Shown in pieces: positions 42,440-53,506 of a stretch of DNA of 64,000 bases; position 1 is the stretch's first letter, and each line of letters opens with the position of its first letter. This stretch comes from Paralvinella palmiformis. Its lineage: Eukaryota; Annelida; Polychaeta; Terebellida; Alvinellidae. Location: the NCBI GenBank assembly GCA_025642065.1, contig JAODUP010000116.1:567001-631000 (forward strand). The letters are read 5' to 3'. A model generated the notes under the pieces. That model made no database searches. It was given only the letters and a program-made list of their open reading frames with translations, and was not told the DNA's origin. The position numbers and the translations under genes were made by a program.

Positions 42440-43840
42440 TTTTTTACTATGTATTATATTGATTATTACATTGTGATATCCAATTATCTGACATTATATG
42501 AAAAAGTTTGTTTGGGGTTTAAATGTAAGAATATTTTTCATAGTTTATTTAGCAAAAATTTTCCATTTATCATTCAATATTTGCATACATTATTACAATT
42601 TTAGCAATGCTATGGATAAACTTTGGTCTTTATATTATGATGAAATTACTGAAATCTTTCCAATTAAGATGATTATAAATTGTAGATTTTGTTAAACAAA
42701 TAGAGTAATTTAAAAGATAATAGTTAATATTTAAAAAAAATTTTGAAATGGAAAATTTTTTATATGTATTGCCACATAAGTCAGCGCAGATACATTGTTA
42801 TTGTAGGTGAAGTTTAGTTAATAAAAATCGGCTGGAGATATACGGCAAAACCAGATGTTGTTCATATAAAAATAATACAACGTCCAGTACATGGAATGTC
42901 GTACAAAGCAGGGGTGTGTCCACTAACAGTAATAACAGTAGCATATTACCACAAGCTTCATACTGCATTCCAGAACATTCTGTTCAGAACTTGCAAGACA
43001 CAATTATGAATGCCATAGTCACCACTGTAAATTATATATAGAAAGAGAGAGAGGGGGGGGGCGTTGTTTATCTATAATCGCATGCCATGGCATAACATTA
43101 AAGTGTAGAAAAATCTCTCCAAACCAAATGTGATCCGGATAAAAGTATTTGGTCAAAATGTTATACAAACAACACAAAATTCTTTTACCTGACAAAACTC
43201 GCCATTTATCGCTTAGAAAACGAGTACGACATTTTCATTTGTACATTGTTCGAACTTCCAGGGTGGGTATCAACAGGAATAGGGAACGGCTTCAGATCAT
43301 CAACGTCTGTTAGATCTTTCCTGATACAGTCGAAGGCAGTAGTAGATTAACCCTATAAGCAAAATTAGCACATGCTTGGGGTATAAGGGAAGGAGGGGCA
43401 CCTCAAAACTTTTTCATAGACAATTTATCGATAAAATTATTAAATTTATAGCCGTTTTCATAATTTGATGAAAAATGAGTAAGTTCTGTTTAAACCCCTT
43501 GGTACTTTTTTCTAAAAACCAGCCTTAATTATAAAGTTTTTAAAAATTAAATCTATACCTTTGAAAAAATAGGGGGGTATTAAGTTTTATTTTTCCCAAT
43601 TTTCCGGGTTTTTACCAATTATTTTTGAATTGAAAATATTAAAGACACTCGCCGGTGAAATCTTTCGAACAGGGGTTATGAATTTTTATTTTTTGTTTAT
43701 AGAATAAATAAAATTTCAAAACTACTTGAGTAGAAGTTAAACTAAACTTGTAAAATTCTACTTGAGTAAAAGTTTATTGTAACACAAAAAATAATAATCA
43801 AATATAGCCGAAGACCAGTCACAAAAGGGAGACACTAGAG
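42440..43840. other. AT-rich stretch between transposon remnants
   Basis: No gene recognised. Poly-G (about 43052-43062) follows a GA run. The stretch from about 43390 (GGAGGGGCACCTCAAAACTT) may be the left terminal part of the hAT element at 43.9 kb. Confidence 0.4.
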
Positions 43841-43849
43841 GAGGAGAAG

Positions 43850-44890
43850 CAAATAATACTGCAGATAAGATGCTTGAATTCGTTTTATGTTGAATTTTTG
43901 GAATGAGATTTCGCAGAATTTTCACAAAGTAAGCAAAGTTCTACAAAATGAGGATGTGAACTTAAAAACATGTATAGATCTGTATGTCTCATTAGTTGAC
44001 CAACTGTACACTTCACGAGATGAATTTGAAAAATATTAAAAGATGCAAAGGAAATGTTACCATAGGCAGCTACAACTCGCAAACGTATCAACTAGAAGGT
44101 ATCCAATGACGGAGATATGCCAAAAGTATATCTGATTGCCAGAGATAAATTTCGTATCATCATCTTCTACACAATTGTTGACAGGCTTGCAACTGAGATG
44201 AAAAGTAAAGAGAGAGAAACAAAGAAATAGCAGAGATTTTCTTTTCTATAATGTCAATTCATCATCTATTAACATTGAAAGGTATTTTCAGTGCTGTCAA
44301 AATCCGATTGATGCTTACCCAGACGACTTCAACAGTAATTTCTCAGCTGAGCTTCAGTAGTTTCATTTATATGTGCGCCAAAAGTTCAGTGCAACAGAAA
44401 ATGTAAAAACAAGATTTGGTCATGCTGAACTTTATAAAATAATTTTAGAAGACAATATTGAGTGTGCCTTTCCAAATAGAGACATTGCCTTTCGTATATT
44501 TTAAACATTAATGGTCACAAATTGCTCAGCTGAACGTTCATTTTCACCATTGAAATATATTAAAAATCCCCTCAGAACAACTATGCTACAAGGCAGGCTG
44601 GATTATGTAGTATGTATAGAAGCAGATGTGTTACGTAATATTGGTTATGAGGATCTGATCAGACTGCGAGGAAAAAAGTAGGAAAAAATTATTCAACTAT
44701 AAATAAAATGGAACCATACAGAAATAAATATTATGTTCTTTCTTACTGTAAATTTTGTTTATTTTCGATCAATAAAATTAGATTTTATGGTTTATTATTG
44801 TTTATATTTTAAATTACAAATATATGGGGGCACCACCATTTGTTAGTGGTTAGGGCCTCTAGGGGTTTTAATCCGGCCTTGGTCAGGAGT
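43850..44890 (+). mobile_element. hAT transposase remnant (ZMYM1-like), C-terminal part
   Basis: Plus-strand reading near 44510-44680 gives TNCSAERSFSPLKYIKNPLR, then LQGRLDYVVCIEADVLRNIG and YEDLIRLRGKK. This is the hAT C-terminal dimerisation motif (ERSFS.LK.IK..LRSTM...RL..L....I....D...I). Upstream, 43890-44450 holds diluted coding sequence with stops. The right edge has GGTTAGGGCCTCTAGGGGTT and TTAATCCGGCCTTGGTCAGG, typical of this group's ends. Inactive. Confidence 0.75.
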
Positions 44891-46291
44891 GTAGCAAGAT
44901 CTTAACACCCAACAAATTATGGGAATCAGTTATAATATATGACTCGTATATGTTATTTGTTCTGGATTGTTCATAGATGAATTGTAATATTAATCTGATG
45001 GGTATAAATTCCTATCTCAGTATAAATACAAAGAGTATTTTTTAATCGTATCCATAGTTTAATTGGTGATACTGTTAGCCACTATGCTACACTCATTTAG
45101 CTTATAATGAGCACAAAATAGCCATGAAACAATAGCATTTATATTTTATGGTTTTTATAATAGATAATTACCCGGAACTTGGTCTCCGAACACCTGTGTT
45201 TATAATGCTCGGACCTTTAGCACACCAGATCATATGTTTCCGATGCTCGCCAATGTAACGGTGTCTTATTTATTAAAATCCTTTTTATGTAGGACGTCAT
45301 GCAGAATTACCCCCCCCCCTGAGAGAACCTGTAATTAATAAATAACATAGCTTATATTATTAAATAAATATTACGAGATCGTATTATTATTTTCTAACGC
45401 GCACCTTAAACCTCTTGCTTAGAGAATGACATAATTAACAGTAAATTACCGTGTTATAAACTTTCTTCACGTATTTAATTAATGCTAGACAAACATTATA
45501 TCTGGCTATGCTTTCTTTAACCAATAGTAATATGCAGCCATTTAGGGAGTAAAGATTTATAGTGTTTTCATTCTATCAAAGTCCTCGTTGGATGCTACAC
45601 TAATATAATATTGGATAAAAGCCAAATACTATTTTTGTCAAACCCAGCATGGTTGTCAGATTTGGCATTCTTGGTAGACATTTCAAAACATATCAATGTG
45701 TTGAACATAAAATTACAGGGGAGAGACGAGTTAATCAACAAATCTGCGCATTTGAGGTGAAGCTTCGTCCGTGCGTGCAATTCTGAACATATTCCAACAT
45801 AGTCTACAAGTCAACCTATAATGATTCCACTACGTATGTTGCTTTTGTTGGGCAGCTGCGAGAACAATTCAAAACTCGATTTGCATATCTGCGCTCCAGC
45901 AACAGGCTTTGCATTATTTGCAACTCTGTTTGCAGTAACCGTGGACAGTTTTGCCGTTCACCTCCAGATGGAACTAATTGATTTACAATGCAACACTGAC
46001 TTGAAAAGTTTACTGAAGTTACAATAGTTACGTTTTGCCAACACTTGTAACAATATCTGATAATTGATGCGCCCACATATTGTACTCTTATGAATAACAC
46101 AGCCACTACCTTTGTTGTAAACATCGTTTTGGAATCTATTAAAAGTTGAGCATGACATGTATGTTATACCTCTTCGACTAAAAGTGTATTTGTGCCTGAA
46201 AAGAACACGGACAAAAACATAACAACACTATGTTCTAGCCGGACTAATGCATCACGCTCTAAAGATAATTTCACTATTCGGAAGGAAGTAG

Positions 46292-46413
46292 CAGACATGG
46301 GGTCAATTATATTTTGTCAATTCCATTCCATTTTGGTCAATTCCATTCCATTTGATCAATTCCATCCATATCAAATTTTTCTATCCAATTCCAAATTTAT
46401 CAATTCCAATTCC

Positions 46414-46416
<3 letters not shown>
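46292..46416 (+). repeat. Left part of the CAGACATGG MITE
   Basis: It begins CAGACATGGGGTCAATTATA and continues with repeated TCAATTCCATTCC, as at 5470. It breaks into the (TA)n tract and lacks the right terminus. Confidence 0.7.

Positions 46417-46482
<66 letters not shown>
46417..46482. repeat. (TA)n microsatellite, longest in window
   Basis: About 66 bp of alternating TA. Confidence 0.97.
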
Positions 46483-46485
<3 letters not shown>

Positions 46486-47212
46486 CAAGGATAACTGAAC
46501 TACTTTTATTTTTTACTTGAGTAGAAGTAAAATTAAGCCTCTTCAAAAAAGGAGTAAAATTAAACTTACTTCAGTAAAAAGGAAAACTACTTTATAAAAG
46601 TAATTGAAGTAAAAGATAAACTATAAATAAACAGTGCACAAAAGTCAACAAATTTCATTGCGTCCACAGAAATATGCTGCCACCTTAAGTCCATTGGGTC
46701 TACAGACGTGGAGATGTGCTCTCCCACCTTCAGTTCACTGAACAAAGCCCTTGTTTAACTTCTGCAAAAGCTAATAATCAAACTTGGTGTCGCCATTAAT
46801 GCGATGAATTTACGATGAATTTTATAAAAAATAGTTGGCGTCAGGTGAAATTTTGTATAACGAAGTAAGTCTTCAAAAATAAATTGGCAAAATTATGACG
46901 AGTTTTAAATATCAGTGAGCATCAGTTGAAACGTGTATAACCAAATGTTAGCTTCTTTCAAAACTCATTTTAATACCACACCATATTAAAATATATTTGT
47001 TTACCATAAATTCACCAAAGATACACAAGTTGGTGACAACTTGTAATGATGATTTACAACAACTGTATCAATTGTCTCTTAAATCACAGTCTATATTTGA
47101 CTAAATAAGTAACAAAAATATCGCGAAGTAAATTAAAATAACGAAGTAGAGAGTAGCGTTACCGCAAATAAAACTACTTAGTTACAAGTAAAAGTAGTTA
47201 TAGTCCCAGAGG

Positions 47213-50200
47213 TAACACGTGTTTATTTAACCCAGACGTGCCAAATGCAGACTGTGTTTTTTTCTGACGCAGAATTATATGCTGAATTCAGAACAAATCA
47301 TTTTTGACCTCGCTTTATAGTTTGAGTTCAAATGGCACCCCCGTAAAAATAAAACTTTCGGTAAATGATAGTAATATTTGTTTCGGTGATATCTGGACTT
47401 CTATTTGACCTTAGAATGTCATGTATTTGACATAATAATACATGTTATGCTTTAAGATATATACTAATGAGGGAATATGTGATATTGTGTGGCGGCCATA
47501 TTGGATTCAAGATGGCCGCCATCTGAATTATGATTACAACAACGATTACCTTATCATACGTCATGTTTTGTCGCATGAATATTTCTGTTTCAGAGTGTAT
47601 AAATGCAGAATTGTATACTGAATTCGAAACTGTTCATCTGACAAAAACCCTCGTCCCAATTTGAGTTCAAAGAAGGGCACCCTTCAAAATTTTAAATTTC
47701 TGTAAATGACGCTAATATTAGTTTCAATGATATCTGGACTTCTATTTGAGTAGAATATTATTTATTTGACATAAAAATACATGTTATGCCTCAATATATA
47801 CACTGATGAAGGAATATATTATGTTGTGTGGCGGCCATATTGGATTCCAAGATGGCCGCCAGCTGAATTCTGATTAAAACAACGATTGCTTTATTATGCG
47901 TCATATTTGTCGAAGTAATATTATTATTTCAGTTAATATAAATGCAGAATGGTATACTTAGTTCAGACCTTTTCGTCTGATAAAATTCAGTTTGGAACTC
48001 TCGTCACACTTCGACACAATTTGACGATATATGTGTCATCCTGGAGGATCCAGCCATTGTCAACTGGACTAATGATAACTGGCTGGGGAGTACAAGCCTT
48101 CTTCCACATGGCTGATACAAAGTTGGCTTGTTTCACTTTGTTCACAAACACACTGTGACACGGGGCATGGTACTGGGGTTCATTTCCGTGATCTTGAACA
48201 ACGGGTCCTGTTCTTGCTGTGGAGCATATTTGAGCCGGAACATATTATTCCGTACTTTATCTACATCTGTATCTTTAGGATAGCCATACAACGCACATAC
48301 GAATGCTTCTATGGTCAGCATCACATTACTGGATATTTCGTGTTAGTTTCCAAGCTGAGACATGAGATGTGTATACTGTGGTCAGAACCAGTGGATGCAT
48401 GTAGACCTGGAAGTGTATCTACTATTTCTGGTGTTATTTCTTCAAGCAGCTGAGATATGTTTATATAACAACGAGTGTTCTTCCCACTGTAGCCTACATC
48501 CATCCAGACATTATAGGAGTAACAGGTAGATGACTACTGTGATAAAGAAGTAACACCAATATATCAGTATCTTTGCATCGGATTACGTAGTTTCCATCTG
48601 GGTGAGTTTCCATGGTTTTTACCATATGGTAGATGATTCTAGTATCTGCTTCCTCGTGTTGTCAGTGATACGTCGGAACATCTTGGCATTCAACGGAAAT
48701 ACACCGAAAGAAGGCTGTTTTGAATGTGGACGACTGTAATGCACATTGCCAATCTTTTGGCCTTGTTTGATCTGGACCTGTGATACAGTAGTTGCTTGTG
48801 TCATTCTCCTAGGAAGCAGGATCATTACAGCTATCTCACCATATGTTTTGGGTATATCCTGCAACGAATGAAATAGAAACATTGCATCTACAAATGTGGC
48901 ACCAACTGCTGTTGGATCAGTATTGTCAGCCAGGCTTTCCAGTTTATTCATACGCTTTGATTTGTCTGTCTTTTTGGGTGTGCCATCAACATGTGAGAGT
49001 GCTGGAGGTGCAGGTACTAGAGGATAAGTAAAAACTATGGCCAAGTCGATATTGTTGTGTACTGATATACAATAGGCGACCAAAGACATCAGGGGTACCG
49101 CGGAGTTCAAGAAGTTTCTCATATTTTCCCCTTATCATGGTCTTGGCGGCTATGGCTGTGAAGTTTTTGACCTTCCCGCTGCGGATTGGTCTATCAAACC
49201 AGTTCTCGTCTTCAAAGCACCCATCAACAAACTCCTGACACCATATGTTGCCTATCTTCTGAGTGTTGAGTATGCAGCTTGACAGAATTTATTGCTTTCT
49301 CGTGCATGTTTGTGTCCTGTTGTTTTGGGGGGTTTTGCACACTTAGCTGCTTTATTCACATAAGCCCGACGACAAGGGTGATGAAACTTCACATCTTTGG
49401 CGATTAAGTTCTCCCCGCTAACTTTTGCCAGAGCTCATTATCTTGAAGAAGTTTGGCAGCCCTGCGAATTCAGTCTTCTCCTTGGTCTATTTCTAGGGAA
49501 ACTAAGGTTTTTGTCTTGTCCAAGGAAATCCTCTTTCGTACCTTCCCACAGAAGATACAAAAAGGTTCAAACACGCCAGTGTTACTAGTACTTAGGTGTG
49601 TGACATCTGATCGTAGCACATGTGTAGTTTCTGAACAACCAGCTTCTGATACAATTGCGTTTGAGTTAGGTGAAGTGCTGTGGATTGCTGTAAACTTTCT
49701 GTAACAGCTTGAATGGTAGCCAAATGTTGAGTCACGCTTATCGGGTAGCTTGATCTAAAAAAACTTAAATTTCTTACACTTTAACTGTCTCTGAGTTTGA
49801 ATGTCTTTCACTTTTTTCCATGTATTCACGTCAAATACTTTCAGTGGTTCCGTTCTCTTGCCATCAAGGTGGAGGATGCATACTTTTGGTTCCGACATTT
49901 TCAATTTACATGGTAAGACCTGAAAGGAAAACAAATGCATGCACACGTCACATACCATCACCAGATAACCGTTTTCAGCACATGATCATTGTAGCGGTTG
50001 GCACCCCAAAACAAACAGAGACATCTAGGCTGAAATGGAATTTATTGTTAGCCTAATCTGGTTACACCAATCGCTGCGTGCCGTAAAACTACAAATATTT
50101 ATAAACATGTTTTTTTACTAGTCGGTTTACAAGTTGAGAATAATAAATGCATTACAACGAACCTTATCATGGCTTATGCGTTCAAACAAATTACGCAATG

Positions 50201-50925
50201 CACTTTTTTTCTTAGTGCGCAAATGATTCAAACAACATTTTTGTTCATATAGTCAATCGTTCGTGACTTAAACTTAATAATCATGATCTATTTATTCTAT
50301 AATACTAATTTGGCATATGTAATATTTATATAACTCTTTGGACCAAATAAAGGCAACAATTACATTACAAATGTTCACACTTCATGAAAAATATAAGTTC
50401 TACTTATGTCCAGAAAGCATGCTTTTAGTACAATCGCCAGCGGCCTAATTTAGTATTGCGTCATTTATTGTTCATTGGGGGTAGACGGACAATTGCGCCA
50501 GTAACCGTGACAATAACATAGAAAGATATTTGTTTAACACGGTTGATGTCGGTCACTCACAGATACATTTATACAAAGTGAAATAGAAATATTATTTCGA
50601 CAAATATGACTCATGATAAGGTAATCGTTGTTGTATTCAGAATTAAGTTAGCGGCCATCTTGAAATCCTTCATCAGTGTATATATTGAGACATAACATGT
50701 ATTTTTATGTTAAATAAATAACAATCTAAACCAAATAGAACGCCAGATATCATCGAAACTAAAATTATTTTTGAGGGGTGCCCTTCTTTGAACTCAAATT
50801 CGTATGAGAGTAAAAAATTGTTTTTGTCAGATGAACGGTTTCCAATTCAGTATACAATTCTGCATTATTACACTGAAACAGAAATATTCATGGGACAAAA
50901 TATGAGCAGATAGCTCTGGGACTAT
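47213..50925. mobile_element. Unclassified DNA-transposon-like element with inverted, internally tandem arms
   Basis: The left arm (47269-47990) has two full units and a partial third with a ~337-bp period, each starting GCAGAATTRTATACTGAATTC-like. The right arm (about 50590-50868) is one diverged unit in reverse orientation. Both full left units contain a perfect 9-bp-stem palindrome, GGCGGCCAT...ATGGCCGCC (47491-47520, 47830-47860). Outside the arms TAGTCCCAGAG (47200-47210) faces CTCTGGGACTA (50921-50931). Between the arms is the minus-strand remnant at 47985-49898. The structure is seen directly; calling it a transposon is inference. Confidence 0.62.
47985..49898 (-). pseudogene. Frameshifted multi-copy 'CxxC / DTD / HAFTGCD' family protein
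   Basis: Minus strand, ATG at 49898-49896. The remnant reads in order: MSEPKVCILHLDGKR; a CIFCGK zinc-finger half (about 49560); DNELWQKLAG; DVKFHHPCRRAYVNKA (second half, about 49400-49350); YEKLLELRGTPDVFGRLLYI (about 49120-49060); FVDAMFLFHSLQDIPKTYGE (about 48885-48830); CKDTDILVLLLYH (about 48570-48530); RCYINISQLLEEI and LPGLHASTGSD, an eroded HAFTGCD (about 48480-48380); FVCALYGYPKDTDVDKVR (about 48305); VNKVKQANFVSAMWKKA; SPVDNGWIL. I know this order from uncharacterised proteins present in many copies in mollusc, cnidarian and fish genomes; biochemical function unknown to me. At least three frameshifts plus stops. Confidence 0.65.
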
Positions 50926-51019
50926 TAGTTGAAATCTTACTTCGTAACTTCCACTTACTTGAAAAATACTCAATAAAACTCAGTAAAAGTAGTTTTACTT
51001 CCTTATATGACACACACAC

Positions 51020-51050
51020 ACATATATATATAAATATATATATATATATA
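51020..51050. repeat. (TA)n microsatellite
   Basis: About 30 bp of TA with one AAA interruption, preceded by (CA)n. Confidence 0.9.
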
Positions 51051-51199
51051 CAAGCTTAAAAACTGGAGCTTGGACCTTGAAGCTTGTTCCTGCGAAATGC
51101 CACTTATACTGGACCTTCGGCCCGGTATAAGCAAGGGTTTAGAATAATAAAAACATTTTGAATATTCAGAATATTTAGCGAACACACAAATAGACAAAC

Positions 51200-51245
51200 A
51201 CGTGTGTGCGTGCGTGCGCGTGCGTGCGTGTGCGTGCGTGTGTGT
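51200..51245. repeat. GTGCGTGC alternating tract
   Basis: About 45 bp of strictly alternating purine and pyrimidine (GTGTGTGCGTGCGTGCGCGT and onward), the composition that favours Z-DNA. Confidence 0.85.
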
Positions 51246-53162
51246 TAAAATGAAACAACTGATAGTTAAAAGAACTCGAATAACACAGGGATTCGAGAGG
51301 AAACCAGTTAACCACCATAAGTGCTGCCACCTGGCGAATGTATTGTGTTCAAGACACAGAGACATTATATTTATCATATATCATAATGGATCTAACTAGA
51401 TATTATATGAGATCTACGTGTTTGAAGTTCAGCTTATCATTTAATAGGACTAATTAATAACACTCTTAATAATGAAATATTATTTAATTAGTTACAGACA
51501 TCAAGACAAAGTTCATTTGCAATGAATGGTGGTGTGTTCGAGTTCCATCCGGAAGGATTTGACAACTACAGCCTACATTTTATGCAATATCTAACTCTAG
51601 TGAAAGAAACACTGTGTCACCGTTTTCGGAATACCCAGTCAATTGTACAGACACTCACTAGGACACACACACACTAGCAATAATAAACAGTGTGCTTAAT
51701 TTAAAACACGAAAAATAATATCACTCACGCTCAATACATTCGCGACTGAACTTAAGTAAAACTACGACGTCAGACAAAATTTAAAAAATGGGAATATAAT
51801 ACAGCCGCTTGAACAATTACCAGTAAGTACTTAATACGCACGGCTTAAGGCTACAATTGAATTACTCTGGTATTTATAAATGTATGTAAATACCTTTCAA
51901 CAGTCTATAACAAATTAAATTCGGAATATCAAACAATCACACCATACAATGAATTTCAGCAAGTAATAGAATGCATGAAGATTTGTCACTTGAAATGTAG
52001 TTATGGACATTTGACCACTTTATATCGTATTGTTCATCATAACGGACTATATATCTACGAGTTCGTCATGTGAATGTATATAGTCCTCGCACGATCTTCT
52101 CTGACTGCAAATGTTCTATCACATAGTCGAGATCATCAATCGTCAAACGACAACATATCCACACAGGATATAACAGTATAAAGTTCCTCTCTTATATTGT
52201 AACGCTCGGTGAGCTGTCTATTGAGTTCACCAAATCCTCACTGGATTAAATATGGTATAAGAATGCCGGTACGTGTCCTCCCTCCGAACACTAATTTTAC
52301 TGTGCTAGTCTACGGCTACACAAAATTCCCCTTAGGATTTACTACTACGCAGCAAGTGTTCTTCATTGGATCACTAAACCCATTGAAACTAGTCACAAAT
52401 ACGGCATGGCAAATTCCTCATTCAGGAATTATAATCGGCAAAATGGTGGGTATATGTGCTCTCCCACACTCGAGCTCAACACAGGAACTTCCTTCCCAAC
52501 ATCGTCACTCAGCGTACGATCTGCGTACTAATGCTCCCTTGACTTGCATGGAACCTCTTGTCACTACGACTGTACTATGAAGTTCGTCATGGATCTTTAT
52601 CACGATCGCACCACGGAACTCGGACTAAATTACACCAAAATTAAACCTACTTACTAAGCAATCTATATGGTTTAAAAGTCTCGTAAACTAAAATCATATT
52701 ACCTCCCCTGTCTAGGCTAAACTCTACATCGCCTGTACTATACATAAGCATAATGCTCCTTACAATTATATATATTTGCATCCATTCCCAACTATCATAT
52801 AGAACTTTCCCAAACCATTAACCTTAGTCACTTGTACTAGCAACTTCAAGATTAGCAACTACTGCGTCCACGTCTTGTCCAACGGGCTACGGGAATTACA
52901 TCTAAAACGATTACGTTGTGTTGTGAGGTAACACGAAACATTATTCAGCTCCACCTATTGCTCATCTACATGCTATGCATGCTAAATAATAAGCATTCTG
53001 TACTCCGAAAATACATTCGCTACCCAGCCAGCTTTAATATAAATATCTCGAACGTCATATAACTAACAGTATATTTCCTCATAATATATCTAGAGCTATT
53101 CGCGTGTTCATCCGGCGTGAGGTAGTGCTTCCTGTGACGTCCAACTACAAATTGGTAACGAT

Positions 53163-53496
53163 CTTGCTCGCTTTGTTTGTTTTTCGGGGAGAATCCCCAG
53201 GCTGTCGCTTACTCAGCACAGCCTCTATGTTGGAGCGGTTGAGAAAGCTCTGCCCCCGAAATATCCTGAGGGTGGTCAATGCCAGAGTGTTTTACGTCCT
53301 CAAGGGGTCTTTAACGTCCCCCTTTATTTCTAATAATTCAGTGGAGACGGCAGCACCATTTAACGTGGTCACCCACCTACGATGTTGTGAGCCGAGAAAT
53401 TAATTTCTGGAAAAGTTTCGACCTCTCTGCCGGGATCGAACCTGTGAACCATGGAACCAAGTGCCAGGTGCTTATTCACTAGGCCACCGAGCTCAC
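53163..53496 (-). mobile_element. SINE family A, full-length insertion with target duplication
   Basis: Bounded by a perfect direct repeat TGGTAACGAT (53153-53162 and 53497-53506). The reverse complement begins GTGAGCTCGGTGGCCTAGTG...ATAAGC and has ACAGGTTCGATCCCGGC (B box). The body matches the 22627 copy: TTTCTCGGCTCACAACATCG, GGGGGACGTTAAAGACCCCT, CCAACATAGAGGCTGTGCTG. The 334-bp body and intact duplication indicate fairly recent L1-type retrotransposition. Confidence 0.93.
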
Positions 53497-53506
53497 TGGT
53501 AACGAT

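Larger units (their letters stand above)
44890..47200. other. Repeat-bearing stretch without genes
   Basis: Includes a weak copy of the 14.2 kb foldback motif near 45215-45265 (GCTCGGACCTTTAGC, GTTTCCGATGCTCG), a MITE fragment from 46292, a (TA)n (46417-46482) and ACTTGAGTAGAAGTAAAAT-type repeats (46500-46610). No convincing coding region. Confidence 0.5.
50932..53152. other. Stretch without recognised genes
   Basis: Starts with ACTTACTTGAAAAATACTC-type repeats, a (TA)n (51020-51050) and an alternating purine-pyrimidine GTGCGTGC run (51200-51245). From 52.2 kb base composition is more balanced and an ORF of 123 codons is open (52209-52580), but I recognise no domain. Confidence 0.45.

Noticed and set aside
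46417..46482. CRISPR-like or satellite array
   Set aside because: Plain dinucleotide repeat; no repeat-spacer structure occurs anywhere in the window.
52209..52580. 123-codon plus-strand ORF
   Set aside because: No recognisable domain and no splice or homology support; might be part of an LTR-like repeat, but no TG...CA ends with matching duplications were found.
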